64,000 nucleotides of DNA, taken from contig NZ_JADWDC010000001.1 in the NCBI RefSeq assembly GCF_020640915.1, positions 1 to 64,000 on the forward strand, read 5' to 3'. Of this stretch, positions 45,780 to 55,222 are shown one piece after another. Numbering within the stretch: position 1 is the first letter of the stretch; every line of letters begins with the position of its first letter. Source of the stretch: Waterburya agarophytonicola KI4 (lineage in GTDB: Bacteria > Cyanobacteriota > Cyanobacteriia > Cyanobacteriales > Xenococcaceae). Under the pieces are notes generated by a model that was given only the letters and a program-made list of their open reading frames with translations, made no database searches and was not told the origin of the DNA. Made by a program: the position numbers and the translations under genes.

Positions 45780-46061
45780 TTAGAATTCGTCTAAACTATT
45801 TCGGCGAAGACTGACTATTGGCTCAATAAAACAGGGGGAGATAATTACGGCGATCGCAAATACAATGGTGGTAACTATGGTTAGCAGAAAAAAATCCAAA
45901 AGATCTTCAATTAGTTTGGGTTTAGATTTTTGTACTTGTAAAGGTAGAGGTGTTTCAATTACTCCTCCTGGGGGGAACGCAACCCAAATTCCTAGCTCTA
46001 GTTGTCTCGGTTCGCTCCAATTATTTGCTTGACACCATCGTTCTACATCCGTATCGCTCAT
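45780..46061 (-). CDS. Small cyanobacterial protein with one C-terminal membrane helix
   Basis: 93 residues. The N-terminal part, MSDTDVERWCQANNWSEPRQ then LELGIWVAFPPGGVIETPLP, looks like a conserved cyanobacterial small-protein family whose role I do not know. A single hydrophobic helix (~57-75, LLTIVTTIVFAIAVIISP) near the C-terminus would anchor it. It is on the same strand as the MscS operon, 146 bases upstream of it. Confidence 0.65.
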   Translation of the reverse strand: MSDTDVERWCQANNWSEPRQLELGIWVAFPPGGVIETPLPLQVQKSKPKLIEDLLDFFLLTIVTTIVFAIAVIISPCFIEPIVSLRRNSLDEF

Positions 46062-46236
46062 AGCTCGCCTGTTTTAATATGATTAACTTATTTATTTTCA
46101 TTCGACCAATATATCCTACCTATTTAGGCGTTTATAGCAGATGTTGAATAGACGTTTTAAATTTTAGTAAATCTTAATCTTTTTACTTAAGACTTGAGAC
46201 TTTAATTTAATTAATTACTTAATTTACTTAATTCCT

Positions 46237-47088
46237 ATGCCTCTAATCGATGTTCGTGGAGTCAACCATTATTACGAATGGATTCGCCATCCTCAAAGCA
46301 AATTTGATAAGCCTGTAATGGTATTTCTTCATGGTTGGGGAGGCTCTGGAAGATATTGGCGCAGCACCGCAGAAGCTTTGGCAGAAGATTTTGATTGTTT
46401 ATTGTACGATATGCGGGGATTCGGTCGTTCGGTTTTGGAGGAGAATAATCCTAACTTGGGCTACGATATGATAGACTATGCCGAAGATTTGGCAGTATTA
46501 CTAGATAAGTTAAATCTAAATCGAGTATGTCTGAATGCTCATTCTATGGGAGCGTCGATCGCAACTTTATTTATCAATCGTTATAGTCATAGAATAGCTC
46601 GGGCAATTCTGACTTGTAATGGTATTTTTGAATATGATGCCAGGGCATTTGCTGCTTTTCATAAATTTGGGGGATATGTCGTTAAATTCCGCTACAACTG
46701 GTTTCTCAAATTCCCTCTAGCGGACAGAATGTTTATGTCGCGGTTTTTACATCGTCCCATTGCAAAAAGCGATCGCATGGCATTTTTAGCAGATTTTTTA
46801 CTGGCAGACTATGAAGCAGCAGTAGGCACAATTTATACTTCTGTCAGTAAAACCGCAGTAGAAATTATGCCGAAGGAGTTTGCCCAAATTACAGTGCCTA
46901 CCCTAATGGTATCGGGAGAAAAAGATATTATTATCCCCGCGAAAATGGGCAGACAAGCAGCAGCTTTAAACGATGGCATTAAATACGTAGAATTGCCCGA
47001 AACGTCCCACTTCCCTATGCTAGAAGATCCAGAGGCTTATCTCCAAGTAGTCAAAGAGTTTTTACAGGTTGAAAGTGCGGTAGTTTGA
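46237..47088 (+). CDS. Alpha/beta hydrolase
   Basis: 283 residues with the alpha/beta-hydrolase fold. The oxyanion motif FLHGWGGSGRYWR is near residue 30, the nucleophile elbow NAHSMGAS supplies the Ser (~100), the acid is in SGEKDIIIPAKMG and the His in ETSHFPMLEDPEAY near the C-terminus. There is no signal peptide. The substrate is unknown; esterase, peptidase or haloperoxidase-like activities all fit. Its stop is followed by a heptamer repeat. Confidence 0.85.
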   Translation: MPLIDVRGVNHYYEWIRHPQSKFDKPVMVFLHGWGGSGRYWRSTAEALAEDFDCLLYDMRGFGRSVLEENNPNLGYDMIDYAEDLAVLLDKLNLNRVCLNAHSMGASIATLFINRYSHRIARAILTCNGIFEYDARAFAAFHKFGGYVVKFRYNWFLKFPLADRMFMSRFLHRPIAKSDRMAFLADFLLADYEAAVGTIYTSVSKTAVEIMPKEFAQITVPTLMVSGEKDIIIPAKMGRQAAALNDGIKYVELPETSHFPMLEDPEAYLQVVKEFLQVESAVV

Positions 47089-47102
47089 CGGGCAATATTT
47101 TC

Positions 47103-47130
47103 CTATTTCCTATTTTCTATTTTCTATTTT
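47103..47130. repeat. Heptamer tandem repeat, four units
   Basis: CTATTTC then CTATTTT x3, tandem. It covers the stop codon of the minus-strand 136-residue gene and lies just after the hydrolase stop. Confidence 0.65.
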
Positions 47131-47534
47131 TCTTTTGATTGTTGTTCTTTTAAATAATTTTGTGCCATTAGTTTCAAGCGATCTCCCTCAAAGACATAAT
47201 TATCAATCAAGTTTTTCATTTTGATGTGGGGTTGGCGAGCATTGTTTTGTTGTCTTTTCTCCTGGCGCTCGGCTCTATTTCCCTGTCTGGTTACTTGTCG
47301 GGCGACACCATGTTTGCCCAAGAGATGCAACCCAATAGCTGCTGCTTCATCTAAACCAAAAGCTTGGTTGGGTTGATTGAGATTTTGTAGTTTAGTATTA
47401 ACTTCTTGTCTTAGTTTGTGGAGTTGTACTAGAGATTGATTAATCCCCTTGAGTTGCTCCCGCACCGAGTTAGGATTATCTAGATTGAGATGGAGTTGAG
47501 CAGCTACCTGTTTAATTTGTTGTAAATTAGCCAT
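47124..47534 (-). CDS. Small basic, helical hypothetical protein
   Basis: 136 residues, Gln/Asn/Arg/Lys-rich and mostly helical. The N-terminal half (VAAQLHLNLDNPNSVREQL, LHKLRQEVNTKLQNL) may be a helical bundle; residues ~80-105 are very basic (RAERQEKRQQNNARQ). There is no signal or membrane segment. I do not recognise it. Basic charge would suit nucleic-acid binding, but that is speculation. Divergent from the NuiA-like gene. Confidence 0.6.
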   Translation of the reverse strand: MANLQQIKQVAAQLHLNLDNPNSVREQLKGINQSLVQLHKLRQEVNTKLQNLNQPNQAFGLDEAAAIGLHLLGKHGVARQVTRQGNRAERQEKRQQNNARQPHIKMKNLIDNYVFEGDRLKLMAQNYLKEQQSKEK

Positions 47535-47592
47535 AACTTTAAAGATCGATTGAGGATATTTAATCTTAAAAGCTAATAGCTTAAATTAACAG

Positions 47593-48015
47593 TTGAAATG
47601 TATGGAAAATAACAAGATCGATCAAGAACAATTAATCGCACAATTAAATCAAGCAGTCTCAGGCTTGCTATGGCTGAGTGAATCGGACTATCCTTGGCAG
47701 GTAGTGTCTTGGCAAAATGAAAGTAATTGCGAGCGCCATATTTTGCGACAACGCTATAATTATCCTCCTGAGATTGAAATAGCCACTACAACTTTGGATT
47801 CATTTTTTGCCTCTGCAATCTTAGAGCAAGAATGGCATGATGAGATAGAACAAACAGAAACGAAACGCTATCAAATTTTGTACGATTTGTTGAACGATAA
47901 TTTAGAGGATCTACGAGTTTTTTTAGTGGGAAAAACAGAAATTGATGTTTTTGTTTTGGGTAAATTAGATCGCAATACAGTTATTGGGTTATCTACCAAA
48001 CTTATTGCAACTTGA
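47593..48015 (+). CDS. NuiA-family nuclease A inhibitor-like protein
   Basis: About 137-140 residues; ATG at 47602 (MENNKIDQEQLIAQL) is likelier than the TTG at 47593. The central block GLLWLSESDYPWQVVSW and the C-terminal RVFLVGKTEIDVFVLGKL match NuiA, the Anabaena protein that binds and inhibits the non-specific nuclease NucA. No nuclease gene is next to it. Many cyanobacterial NuiA-like proteins occur alone, so it may have another partner. Confidence 0.8.
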   Translation: MKCMENNKIDQEQLIAQLNQAVSGLLWLSESDYPWQVVSWQNESNCERHILRQRYNYPPEIEIATTTLDSFFASAILEQEWHDEIEQTETKRYQILYDLLNDNLEDLRVFLVGKTEIDVFVLGKLDRNTVIGLSTKLIAT

Positions 48016-48033
48016 TAATTGGTTATTACTTAT

Positions 48034-48061
48034 GTACAGGCGAACAGACGTTCGCTCGTAC
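48034..48061. repeat. Dispersed GGCGAA...TTCGC palindrome, copy 3
   Basis: GCGAAC AGAC GTTCGC is flanked by GTAC on each side. It resembles the copies at 29443 and 37905. It lies between the convergent NuiA-like and hemagglutinin genes and can act as a two-way transcript end. Confidence 0.55.
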
Positions 48062-48088
48062 TTATTAAACAACTCCATATGAAGAGAT

Positions 48089-51000
48089 TTAATTACAATT
48101 GGCAAATTTAGAATTTTCAGTAGATAAATTGTTTTGCGTTGCGTAAGGAGTTAAAAAGATATCGCCGTTGGCTTTAACTTCTACGCCCCTGGCTACGATA
48201 ATTTCACCTTTAGCGGTGGAAATTGGTGCGGGTAATTCTTGGCTGGCTTGTTCTTCACTAGCGAACAAAGAATCTGCGCTCAAAGGCATTCCTGGTTCGA
48301 TTTGAATCCCGCCTTTCCCGTTAATGACCAAACTATTTTGAGCAGCAATATTGTCTCGACCGACACCACAAGCTTTAGCCGTAATTTGTTCTGCTGCTAC
48401 TACGTTTTGGGGTAATTCGGTCGTTCCTTCTAGAGCATCATTATTGAGAGTAAAGATAGACACTGTACCATTTAAGCCAAAATCAGAACTAGCATCGATG
48501 TCGTTAGAATTATTATCGGCGATCGCATCTTGTTCTACAATACCCAACACAGCATCTGCATTAATGGTAATATTGCCTCCATCTCCTCCTACTGCACTAG
48601 CAATGATATCGCTGCCATTGCCATCGATTTGATTGGGGAATGCTACGATAAAGTCAGTATTTATATTGATATTTCCGCCACTTCCTGAAATAGTTTCAAC
48701 AGAAATAGTACCGTTATTACGCAGAGAAAGAGCACCTGAGTTAGTACTCTCTATACTGCCACTGCTTCCTGGTGAGTCGGTAATACTAGTAGAAAATAAG
48801 CCTGTAGACTCTTGTAAGTCGTTCAATGCTTGTTCGGATAATTCAAAGACTTCTTCGGGGCGAGGAATTGTCCCCTCACCATCAATGGTAATATCTCCCG
48901 TTAGGTTGAGAGTAATGTTACCCGCATCCCCCGCACTATCGGTGGAAGTAACTATCGCACCACCAGAAACAAGATCTAAATTACCACCACTGAGACTAAT
49001 ACTTCCCCCAGCAAAACCATTTTCGGTTAAAGCATCGACAACCGAACCTTCTCGAACGATAATGTTGGCAGCATTGAGGCTAATATTTCCCGCTGAACCC
49101 ATAGTATCTCTTTGGACGTTGGTAGAGACTAAAGAAAAGTTACCAATATCGATCGTATTACCTGTAATATCTATACCTCCAGCATCCCCTTGCCCCTCTC
49201 CTTCAATCTGGCTTAAAATAAGGCTTTCGCTCGCAGAAAAAGTATTTCCTGCATTGAGAGTCACGCTTCCTGCGTTACCTTGTCCTTCCTCTGCTGTATT
49301 AGCCAGCAAGATAGACTGATTGGTAATTGAGATAGAATCCCCTGCGGTAATGGAAATATTACCCCCTTCGCCAACTCCTTCGCCCCTAACTTGAGAAAAG
49401 ATTCCCGAAAAGTTGCTATCAAAACTAACATTACCCGTAGCGTTAATAATTACATTCCCCGCATTACCTTGTCCGCTAGTAGAAGATTGAAAAGTAGAAT
49501 TGTCGTTGGCGATTACTTCTCCTGCCGTAATATTAATCGTACCTGCATTACCAATAGCATCGAATTCGCCACTACTAAGATCGTTCACATCGCTCAGGAA
49601 TGCACTACTACCATCTAGAAACAAGCCACCGCTAGTATTGACGGTAATATTACCTGCATTGCCCCTGGCAAAACTACGATTGCTTAATTCTGAATCGTTG
49701 TTTAGTCTTAATTCTCCTGTAGTAATAGTAATATTTCCTGCATTGCCTACAGCACTATTGTTGAGGATTTCTGAGTCGCTGTTTTCTTCTCTGACATCGG
49801 GATTATCAACATTACTTTCGATTGTACTCTCATTATCTAAAGAGACACTTTCGATCGCATTAATAGTAATATTACCTGCATTTCCTTGTCCCAGAGTTTG
49901 AGTATTGAATTCTGATTCGTTATCTAGATTTAAAGTATTAGCAGTAATTTCAATCGTTCCTGCATTTCCTACCGCACCATCGTCTACTTGGGAGATTATC
50001 TGACTATTATCAAAATTAATCGCATTTTCTACAGTCAGGACAATATTACCAGCATTGCCTTCTCCTTCTGTATTCGCTTGAATTCTAGAACTGTTAATTA
50101 GATCTAAATTAAGGGCACTAATTACGATATTGCCACTATTACCCGTACCTTCGTTAGCTAATGCAGAATTAAGCAGTACTGTCTCAAAAACAATGTCTCC
50201 TGATACATCTATATTAATGCTCCCTGGATTACCAATACCTAAACTATTAGTTTGTAGAAAAGCACCATTAGCATTGAAAGCCACAGCACTAATATTAATA
50301 TCTCCTGCGTTTCCATTTCCTTCTTCCAGAATTTGAGTTTGCAATAAACTAACCCCATTTAAATCGATTTGGTTGGTAGCCGTAATATTAATCTTGCCTG
50401 AATCTCCTAAACTGCGAGTATCTGCCAAAATAAAAGAAGCGTCACCATCAATGCTGTTGGGAGAACCAACAACTCTTAAATTATTGGTATCAAAGTTAAT
50501 ATCTCCCGTATTTCCCGAACCCGAAATAACTTGATTTAAAACATCTCCTTCCGTAATAATAATATCGGTGGCTAAAACGTCGATATTGCCCGTATTCCCT
50601 TGTCCATAGACTTTTGCGGTTAATGAACCGCGATCGCTGATTTCTAAAGAGGCAGTTTCAATATTAATATTTCCTGCATTTCCAATCGCACTACTTTCGG
50701 GGTTAGGATTTCTCAACAAATTTGGAATAAAATCCCCTGGAATATTAGGACGAAATCCTACTACATTGCGAATTGCCGTATCATAATCGTTAAACAATAA
50801 AGCGATCGCATTATTTATGTCGGAAGTATCTTCGCCGACTCCTCCACTACCAATTATTCTTACCGATTCTGTAGCATTTATACTGATATCTCCTGCTTGT
50901 GATTCAGGAGAACCTACTCCTTCGGCAATACCTGCATATAGTTCGCTTTGCTCCCGTAATTCTAGGTTTCTGGCATTAACATTTATTGAACCACCACCAT

Positions 51001-51838
51001 TACTAGCAACCTGTACCCTGGCTTGTTGAGTTAGAGTAACATCTCCTCTAGTTATTCCTTCAGGAAAAGTAAGGCTTCCATCTTCGTTGAGGTTTATCTC
51101 TCCTGCTTGAGTTAATCCTCCTAATTCAACGTTTCCCCCCGATGCCGTAATTCCCCCTGCATTTTCTAGAATTACATTACCGCCGATTAAAGCAATGGTT
51201 TCTCCTGCTGCGACTTCTAAACCGACTGCATCTCTAATAGTAAATTCTGCACCTTCAAAAGAAGAATTAATCTCGCCGTCGATTACGGTAGTAGTTAAGC
51301 CAAAATTGGAACGATTGACTACATCCCCAGGATTATCCCGAAAGCCCAAACCAATGGGTGCGTTAATAGTAAGGGTAAGTGCATTTGTATCTGTTGCGCT
51401 AAATTCCCCATCTTCAAACAAAATACTATCCGCACTACCGCTATAAAAAGAGCCACCAATATCTAACCTCGCACCTGCCCCAAATATAACTCCAGCAGGA
51501 TTGATTAAAAATAAATTTGCACTACCATTGGTTTGAATCAAACCATCGATATTGGAGATATTTCCCCCCGTGACTCGACTGAATATATTCTCAATTTCAA
51601 CTGCATTATTAAATACTGCCGAACCTCCGTTGGGAACAGAAAAATCTTGAAAGCTATGGAAAAGATTGCCTCCAGCGCGATCGCCATTTTCGATGGTGAA
51701 GTTGCTATTCTCAACTGAGTTAACAGTAGTACTAGTAGTTCCGTCTGTAGTAACTTGAGACTTAGCAGTGCTACAAGATAAAAGACTGACTACCGCAGAG
51801 CATCCTAAAGATAGTAGCAGAAATAATTTCTTATTCAT
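48089..51838 (-). CDS. Filamentous-hemagglutinin-type exoprotein (TpsA-like)
   Basis: About 1249 residues from the ATG at 51838, which gives a signal peptide (MNKKLFLLLSLGCSAVVS); an in-frame ATG at 51868 only adds charged residues. The haemagglutination-activity (TPS) domain follows (~30-150: FTIENGDRAGGNLFHSFQDF, GLIQTNGSANLFLINPAG). The rest is a long beta-helix of GNAGNI-type repeats (many copies of GNAGNI/GNITI). The C-terminal ACGVGRDN...GKGGIQIEPGMPL is typical of cyanobacterial TpsA relatives. It would be exported across the outer membrane by a TpsB pore; none is in the window. Likely surface adhesion. Confidence 0.92.
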   Translation of the reverse strand: MNKKLFLLLSLGCSAVVSLLSCSTAKSQVTTDGTTSTTVNSVENSNFTIENGDRAGGNLFHSFQDFSVPNGGSAVFNNAVEIENIFSRVTGGNISNIDGLIQTNGSANLFLINPAGVIFGAGARLDIGGSFYSGSADSILFEDGEFSATDTNALTLTINAPIGLGFRDNPGDVVNRSNFGLTTTVIDGEINSSFEGAEFTIRDAVGLEVAAGETIALIGGNVILENAGGITASGGNVELGGLTQAGEINLNEDGSLTFPEGITRGDVTLTQQARVQVASNGGGSINVNARNLELREQSELYAGIAEGVGSPESQAGDISINATESVRIIGSGGVGEDTSDINNAIALLFNDYDTAIRNVVGFRPNIPGDFIPNLLRNPNPESSAIGNAGNINIETASLEISDRGSLTAKVYGQGNTGNIDVLATDIIITEGDVLNQVISGSGNTGDINFDTNNLRVVGSPNSIDGDASFILADTRSLGDSGKINITATNQIDLNGVSLLQTQILEEGNGNAGDINISAVAFNANGAFLQTNSLGIGNPGSINIDVSGDIVFETVLLNSALANEGTGNSGNIVISALNLDLINSSRIQANTEGEGNAGNIVLTVENAINFDNSQIISQVDDGAVGNAGTIEITANTLNLDNESEFNTQTLGQGNAGNITINAIESVSLDNESTIESNVDNPDVREENSDSEILNNSAVGNAGNITITTGELRLNNDSELSNRSFARGNAGNITVNTSGGLFLDGSSAFLSDVNDLSSGEFDAIGNAGTINITAGEVIANDNSTFQSSTSGQGNAGNVIINATGNVSFDSNFSGIFSQVRGEGVGEGGNISITAGDSISITNQSILLANTAEEGQGNAGSVTLNAGNTFSASESLILSQIEGEGQGDAGGIDITGNTIDIGNFSLVSTNVQRDTMGSAGNISLNAANIIVREGSVVDALTENGFAGGSISLSGGNLDLVSGGAIVTSTDSAGDAGNITLNLTGDITIDGEGTIPRPEEVFELSEQALNDLQESTGLFSTSITDSPGSSGSIESTNSGALSLRNNGTISVETISGSGGNININTDFIVAFPNQIDGNGSDIIASAVGGDGGNITINADAVLGIVEQDAIADNNSNDIDASSDFGLNGTVSIFTLNNDALEGTTELPQNVVAAEQITAKACGVGRDNIAAQNSLVINGKGGIQIEPGMPLSADSLFASEEQASQELPAPISTAKGEIIVARGVEVKANGDIFLTPYATQNNLSTENSKFANCN

Positions 51839-52025
51839 TCGAGCTTTGTTTCCAAGCTTTGGTTGCACTCAAATTATATCCATATCTGTATTATTGCAAC
51901 GACAAATGGGCAACATAAGTTTATCTTCCCTTGAAAGTGAATATGTTTTACGGGTGGATTAGCAATTAGTTATTGATAATAAAAATCAACTACTATAAAT
52001 TAAGCAAGAAGAAATAATCAAGTTT

Positions 52026-52619
52026 ATGATGACCATAACCCCCTTAATCTCTGAATTTATAGCAACTGGTGAATTAAAAGAACTCAGTGCCAAATCTGAT
52101 GGGAGAATTAAATATTTGCTGTTGTCTACCGAACAAGAAGAATATTGGATTAAGGTGGCTAAAGATCAACCAAAGAATCTCCACCAAAAGCTAAATCTTG
52201 GATGCGAATTAAAAGTTAAGGGAATGCTCAAGCGCAAAGTTAAACAAGACGTGGCAGAATATAAAGCCTATTCTATCGAAGTGTTAACTCCCGCAACAGT
52301 AGAAGATGTTCCCCAAGAAGAAGTTTCCACTGCCAAACCCAGTAAATCGAAGCAACCAAAAGCCAAAGTACTAATTTGCCAAAAAGCTAATTGCTGGAAT
52401 AAAGGCGGAAAAGAGGTATATGAGGAATTAAAATCGGAATTAGAGAAAAGAGGCATTGCAGAGAATGTGGAGATTAAAACTACAGGATGCCTCAAGAGAT
52501 GTAAAAAGGCTCCAAATGTAATTATGTTGCCCGATAAAAAGCAATATGTTCGAGTTAAGCCTAAACAAATACCTGCCATTGTTGACGCGCATATGTCCGA
52601 ACTGACATTGGGATCTTAG
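52026..52619 (+). CDS. Thioredoxin-like [2Fe-2S] ferredoxin domain protein
   Basis: 197 residues. A ~90-residue N-terminal part with an OB-like strand pattern (KYLLLSTEQEEYWIKVA) precedes a Lys/Pro linker (TAKPSKSKQPKAK). The C-terminal half is a (2Fe-2S) thioredoxin-like ferredoxin: VLICQKANCWNKGG and TTGCLKRCKKAPNV supply the four Cys (C-x4-C, C-x3-C). Such domains carry electrons or hold clusters; a specific partner is unknown. It is monocistronic. Confidence 0.85.
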   Translation: MMTITPLISEFIATGELKELSAKSDGRIKYLLLSTEQEEYWIKVAKDQPKNLHQKLNLGCELKVKGMLKRKVKQDVAEYKAYSIEVLTPATVEDVPQEEVSTAKPSKSKQPKAKVLICQKANCWNKGGKEVYEELKSELEKRGIAENVEIKTTGCLKRCKKAPNVIMLPDKKQYVRVKPKQIPAIVDAHMSELTLGS

Positions 52620-52649
52620 GCTATGAATTATAAGCCATAAGAGTCTAAA

Positions 52650-53813
52650 TTAATAATTAATTGTTAAAAGCCAGATTCCCGTACCAATGCCTAAGAAATT
52701 GGGAATCCAGGCTGCCCAAAATGGTGATAAGACTCCTGTGATTCCCAAAGAACCAAAAGTAAAGCCGAGAAAGTAATAAATAAACACTATTGCCACGCAA
52801 AAACCAAAAGCTTGGGAACGATTAACTTGAGAATATTTTGTACCCAAAGCAGAACCAATGGAAGCAAAGATTAAACAGATAAAAGGAAAGGCATATTTTT
52901 GTTGAATTCTGACAGTAAATTTGGCTATATCTATTTTTCTCCCGCTATCTTTAATCAAGTTTAAATATTCTTTGGCTTGGCGAATATTCATATCATCGGG
53001 ACTACGTTCTTTTTGGACTATTTCAAACAGGGTAGTAGATAAGGGGATCTTTTTATGGTGAAATTCTTCGGTATTGATGTTGCCATTAAGATTATTAATT
53101 TGATTTATTTCTCCTTCAATCAAATTCCAAACTTGTCGTCCTTGTTCTTTTTTTGCTAGTTTAGCAGTAATAATTTGGGAGATTTCCCCCCGTTCTAGAG
53201 TAATAATAGTGACTTTTTTCAAAGTGCGATCGCGATATTCTTCAGCAAAATAAATTCTTTTTAAAATTCTAGATGACTCTTGATTTTTGCCTGATTCGTA
53301 TTCAGGATAAAAGATATCTTTTTTTTGTAAGTTTAATTCTGTTTTAGCAATAAAGGGATTTTGTAATAAATTTGCTTGATAATTAGCAGCAGGAACAATT
53401 AACTCATTAAACAAAAAAGTTATGCCTGTAATAAATAAACTAAATACTAAAGCTGGGGCAATGATTCGTTTCAAACTAATGCCAAAACTCAGCAAGGCAA
53501 TTAATTCGCGATCGCTATTTAAACGACCAAAAATAATTAAGCTAGATAATAAAATAGAAATAGGCAAAGCATAAGCAGCATATTCGGGAATTTTATAGCA
53601 AAAAATTAAGACTGCTATGGGAATAGGTAAATTATATTCAGTAACTTTATAACCTAAATCCGATACCGTACCAATGGTTACTCCCAAACAAGAAAATAAA
53701 CCCACGCTAAACAAAAAGAATAAACCCAATTGATTGATAATATAGCGATCTACTAAAGATAGTCGATGACTTAATATGCGATCGATGATTTTAAAATTCA
53801 ATTTTATTGACAC
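52650..53813 (-). CDS. LptF/LptG-type permease
   Basis: 387 residues: three hydrophobic segments in the first ~110 residues (SVGLFSCLGVTIGTVSDLG, AVLIFCYKIPEYAAYALPIS), a ~170-residue periplasmic jellyroll-like domain, then about three more segments at the C-terminus. The motif LPISILLSSLIIFGRLNSDREL is typical of YjgP/YjgQ. These permeases, with LptB, pull lipopolysaccharide out of the inner membrane. Cyanobacteria usually have one such gene. Confidence 0.9.
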   Translation of the reverse strand: MSIKLNFKIIDRILSHRLSLVDRYIINQLGLFFLFSVGLFSCLGVTIGTVSDLGYKVTEYNLPIPIAVLIFCYKIPEYAAYALPISILLSSLIIFGRLNSDRELIALLSFGISLKRIIAPALVFSLFITGITFLFNELIVPAANYQANLLQNPFIAKTELNLQKKDIFYPEYESGKNQESSRILKRIYFAEEYRDRTLKKVTIITLERGEISQIITAKLAKKEQGRQVWNLIEGEINQINNLNGNINTEEFHHKKIPLSTTLFEIVQKERSPDDMNIRQAKEYLNLIKDSGRKIDIAKFTVRIQQKYAFPFICLIFASIGSALGTKYSQVNRSQAFGFCVAIVFIYYFLGFTFGSLGITGVLSPFWAAWIPNFLGIGTGIWLLTINY

Positions 53814-53987
53814 ATCAGCTAATATAATCCATTTTACTGTCCTTAACCCTTAACCCTCATAGCACAAAAAAATCACATATTAGGTGCAAGATCTGTGTTA
53901 AACGTAAATAAAACACCACTTTTGCCGAGGTTTGTTATGTTTGAGTCATCAAACAGTATTTAGCCAAAAATAGAGGGGGAAATAGTC

Positions 53988-55067
53988 ATGGAAATAGGTG
54001 TTCCTAAAGAAACCAAAGATCGGGAATTTCGTGTTGGCTTAAGCCCCAGTAGCGTTCGCGCATTGTCCCAAAATCATACTGTATTCATTGAAACCCAGGC
54101 AGGTATGGGGTCGGGTTTTACCGACGAATCATACCAACAAGCTGGGGGGAAAATTGTTAATAGTGCAGATCGAGCTTGGGACAAAGAATTAGTTGTTAAA
54201 GTAAAAGAGCCTTTAAAAAGCGAATATCAATATCTCAAACCGCAACAATTGTTATTTACCTATCTTCATCTAGCAGCCGATGGCGACCTAACAAAAGCTT
54301 TAAGAGAATCGGGGACAACTGCGATCGCCTATGAAACTGTAGAATTGAACAATGGTAGTCTGCCCCTCTTGACTCCCATGAGCATTATTGCAGGACGTTT
54401 ATCAGTCCAGTTTGGTGCGAGATATTTGGAAAAGCAACAGGGAGGAAGGGGCGTATTATTGGGCGGTGTCCCAGGAGTTAGCCCTGGTAAGATAGTAATT
54501 CTCGGCGGTGGTGTAGTTGGCACAGAAGCAGCCAAAATTGCCATTGGTATGGGTGCAAGAGTTCAGATTATTGATATCAATGTGGATCGCTTGAGCTATC
54601 TAGAAAATTTATTTGGTTCGAGAGTAGAATTGCTTTATAGTAGCCCTGCAACTATCGAAACGACAGTTGCTGATGCAGACTTACTAATTGGCGCGGTGTT
54701 AGTAGTTGGTAAAAAAGCCCCCATACTAGTATCTCGCAATCTCGTAGCCCAAATGCGATCGGGTTCGGTGATTGTTGATGTGGCAGTAGATCAAGGAGGC
54801 TGTATTGAAACCCTACGTCCGACATCCCACAGCCAACCTACCTATACCGAAGAAGGAGTGGTTCATTTTGGCGTGCCTAATATGCCTGGCGCAGTACCCT
54901 GGACTGCCACCCAAGCCTTAAATAACAGTACTTTGCCCTATGTGATGCAGTTGGCGAATCATGGCATATCTGCATTAGATAAAGATCGAGCTTTGGCTAA
55001 AGGTTTAAATATCCAGTCTGGCAAGATCGTTCATCCCGCAGTTAAAGATGTTTTTCCAGATTTATAA
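53988..55067 (+). CDS. ald: Alanine dehydrogenase
   Basis: 359 residues. Ald interconverts alanine and pyruvate plus ammonium with NAD(H). It shows MEIGVPKETKDREFRVGLSP, catalytic Lys in VVKVKEPLKSEYQ, catalytic His in FTYLHLAADGDLT, and the NAD site VILGGGVVGTEAAKIAIGMGA. The block DVAVDQGGCIETLRPTSHS is typical. The length is standard. Monocistronic, with AGGGGGA before the ATG and a strong terminator after. Confidence 0.96.
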   Translation: MEIGVPKETKDREFRVGLSPSSVRALSQNHTVFIETQAGMGSGFTDESYQQAGGKIVNSADRAWDKELVVKVKEPLKSEYQYLKPQQLLFTYLHLAADGDLTKALRESGTTAIAYETVELNNGSLPLLTPMSIIAGRLSVQFGARYLEKQQGGRGVLLGGVPGVSPGKIVILGGGVVGTEAAKIAIGMGARVQIIDINVDRLSYLENLFGSRVELLYSSPATIETTVADADLLIGAVLVVGKKAPILVSRNLVAQMRSGSVIVDVAVDQGGCIETLRPTSHSQPTYTEEGVVHFGVPNMPGAVPWTATQALNNSTLPYVMQLANHGISALDKDRALAKGLNIQSGKIVHPAVKDVFPDL

Positions 55068-55104
55068 AGCAATTAAATTACAAATATCCATCATAATTCT
55101 GCTG

Positions 55105-55147
55105 TGGTAGATAAGCATAACAAAGCGATCGCTATCTACCATTTTTT
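55105..55147 (+). terminator. ald terminator
   Basis: TGGTAGATA (55105-55113) and TATCTACCA (55133-55141) form a perfect 9-bp stem with a HIP1 site in the loop, followed by TTTTTT. Confidence 0.85.
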
Positions 55148-55222
55148 AGTAATGATGACGCACCTTAAATCTTGATAAACTACAAAGGCTATAGCCTATC
55201 AAATAAACAAAATACGAAAAGA

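Noticed and set aside
48351-51446. Many plus-strand ORFs opposite the hemagglutinin-like gene, up to 228 codons
   Set aside because: They are antisense to a repetitive coding sequence, rich in Pro/Leu/Ser runs, and none has a family motif. The minus-strand reading has a signal peptide, a TPS domain and a continuous beta-helix.
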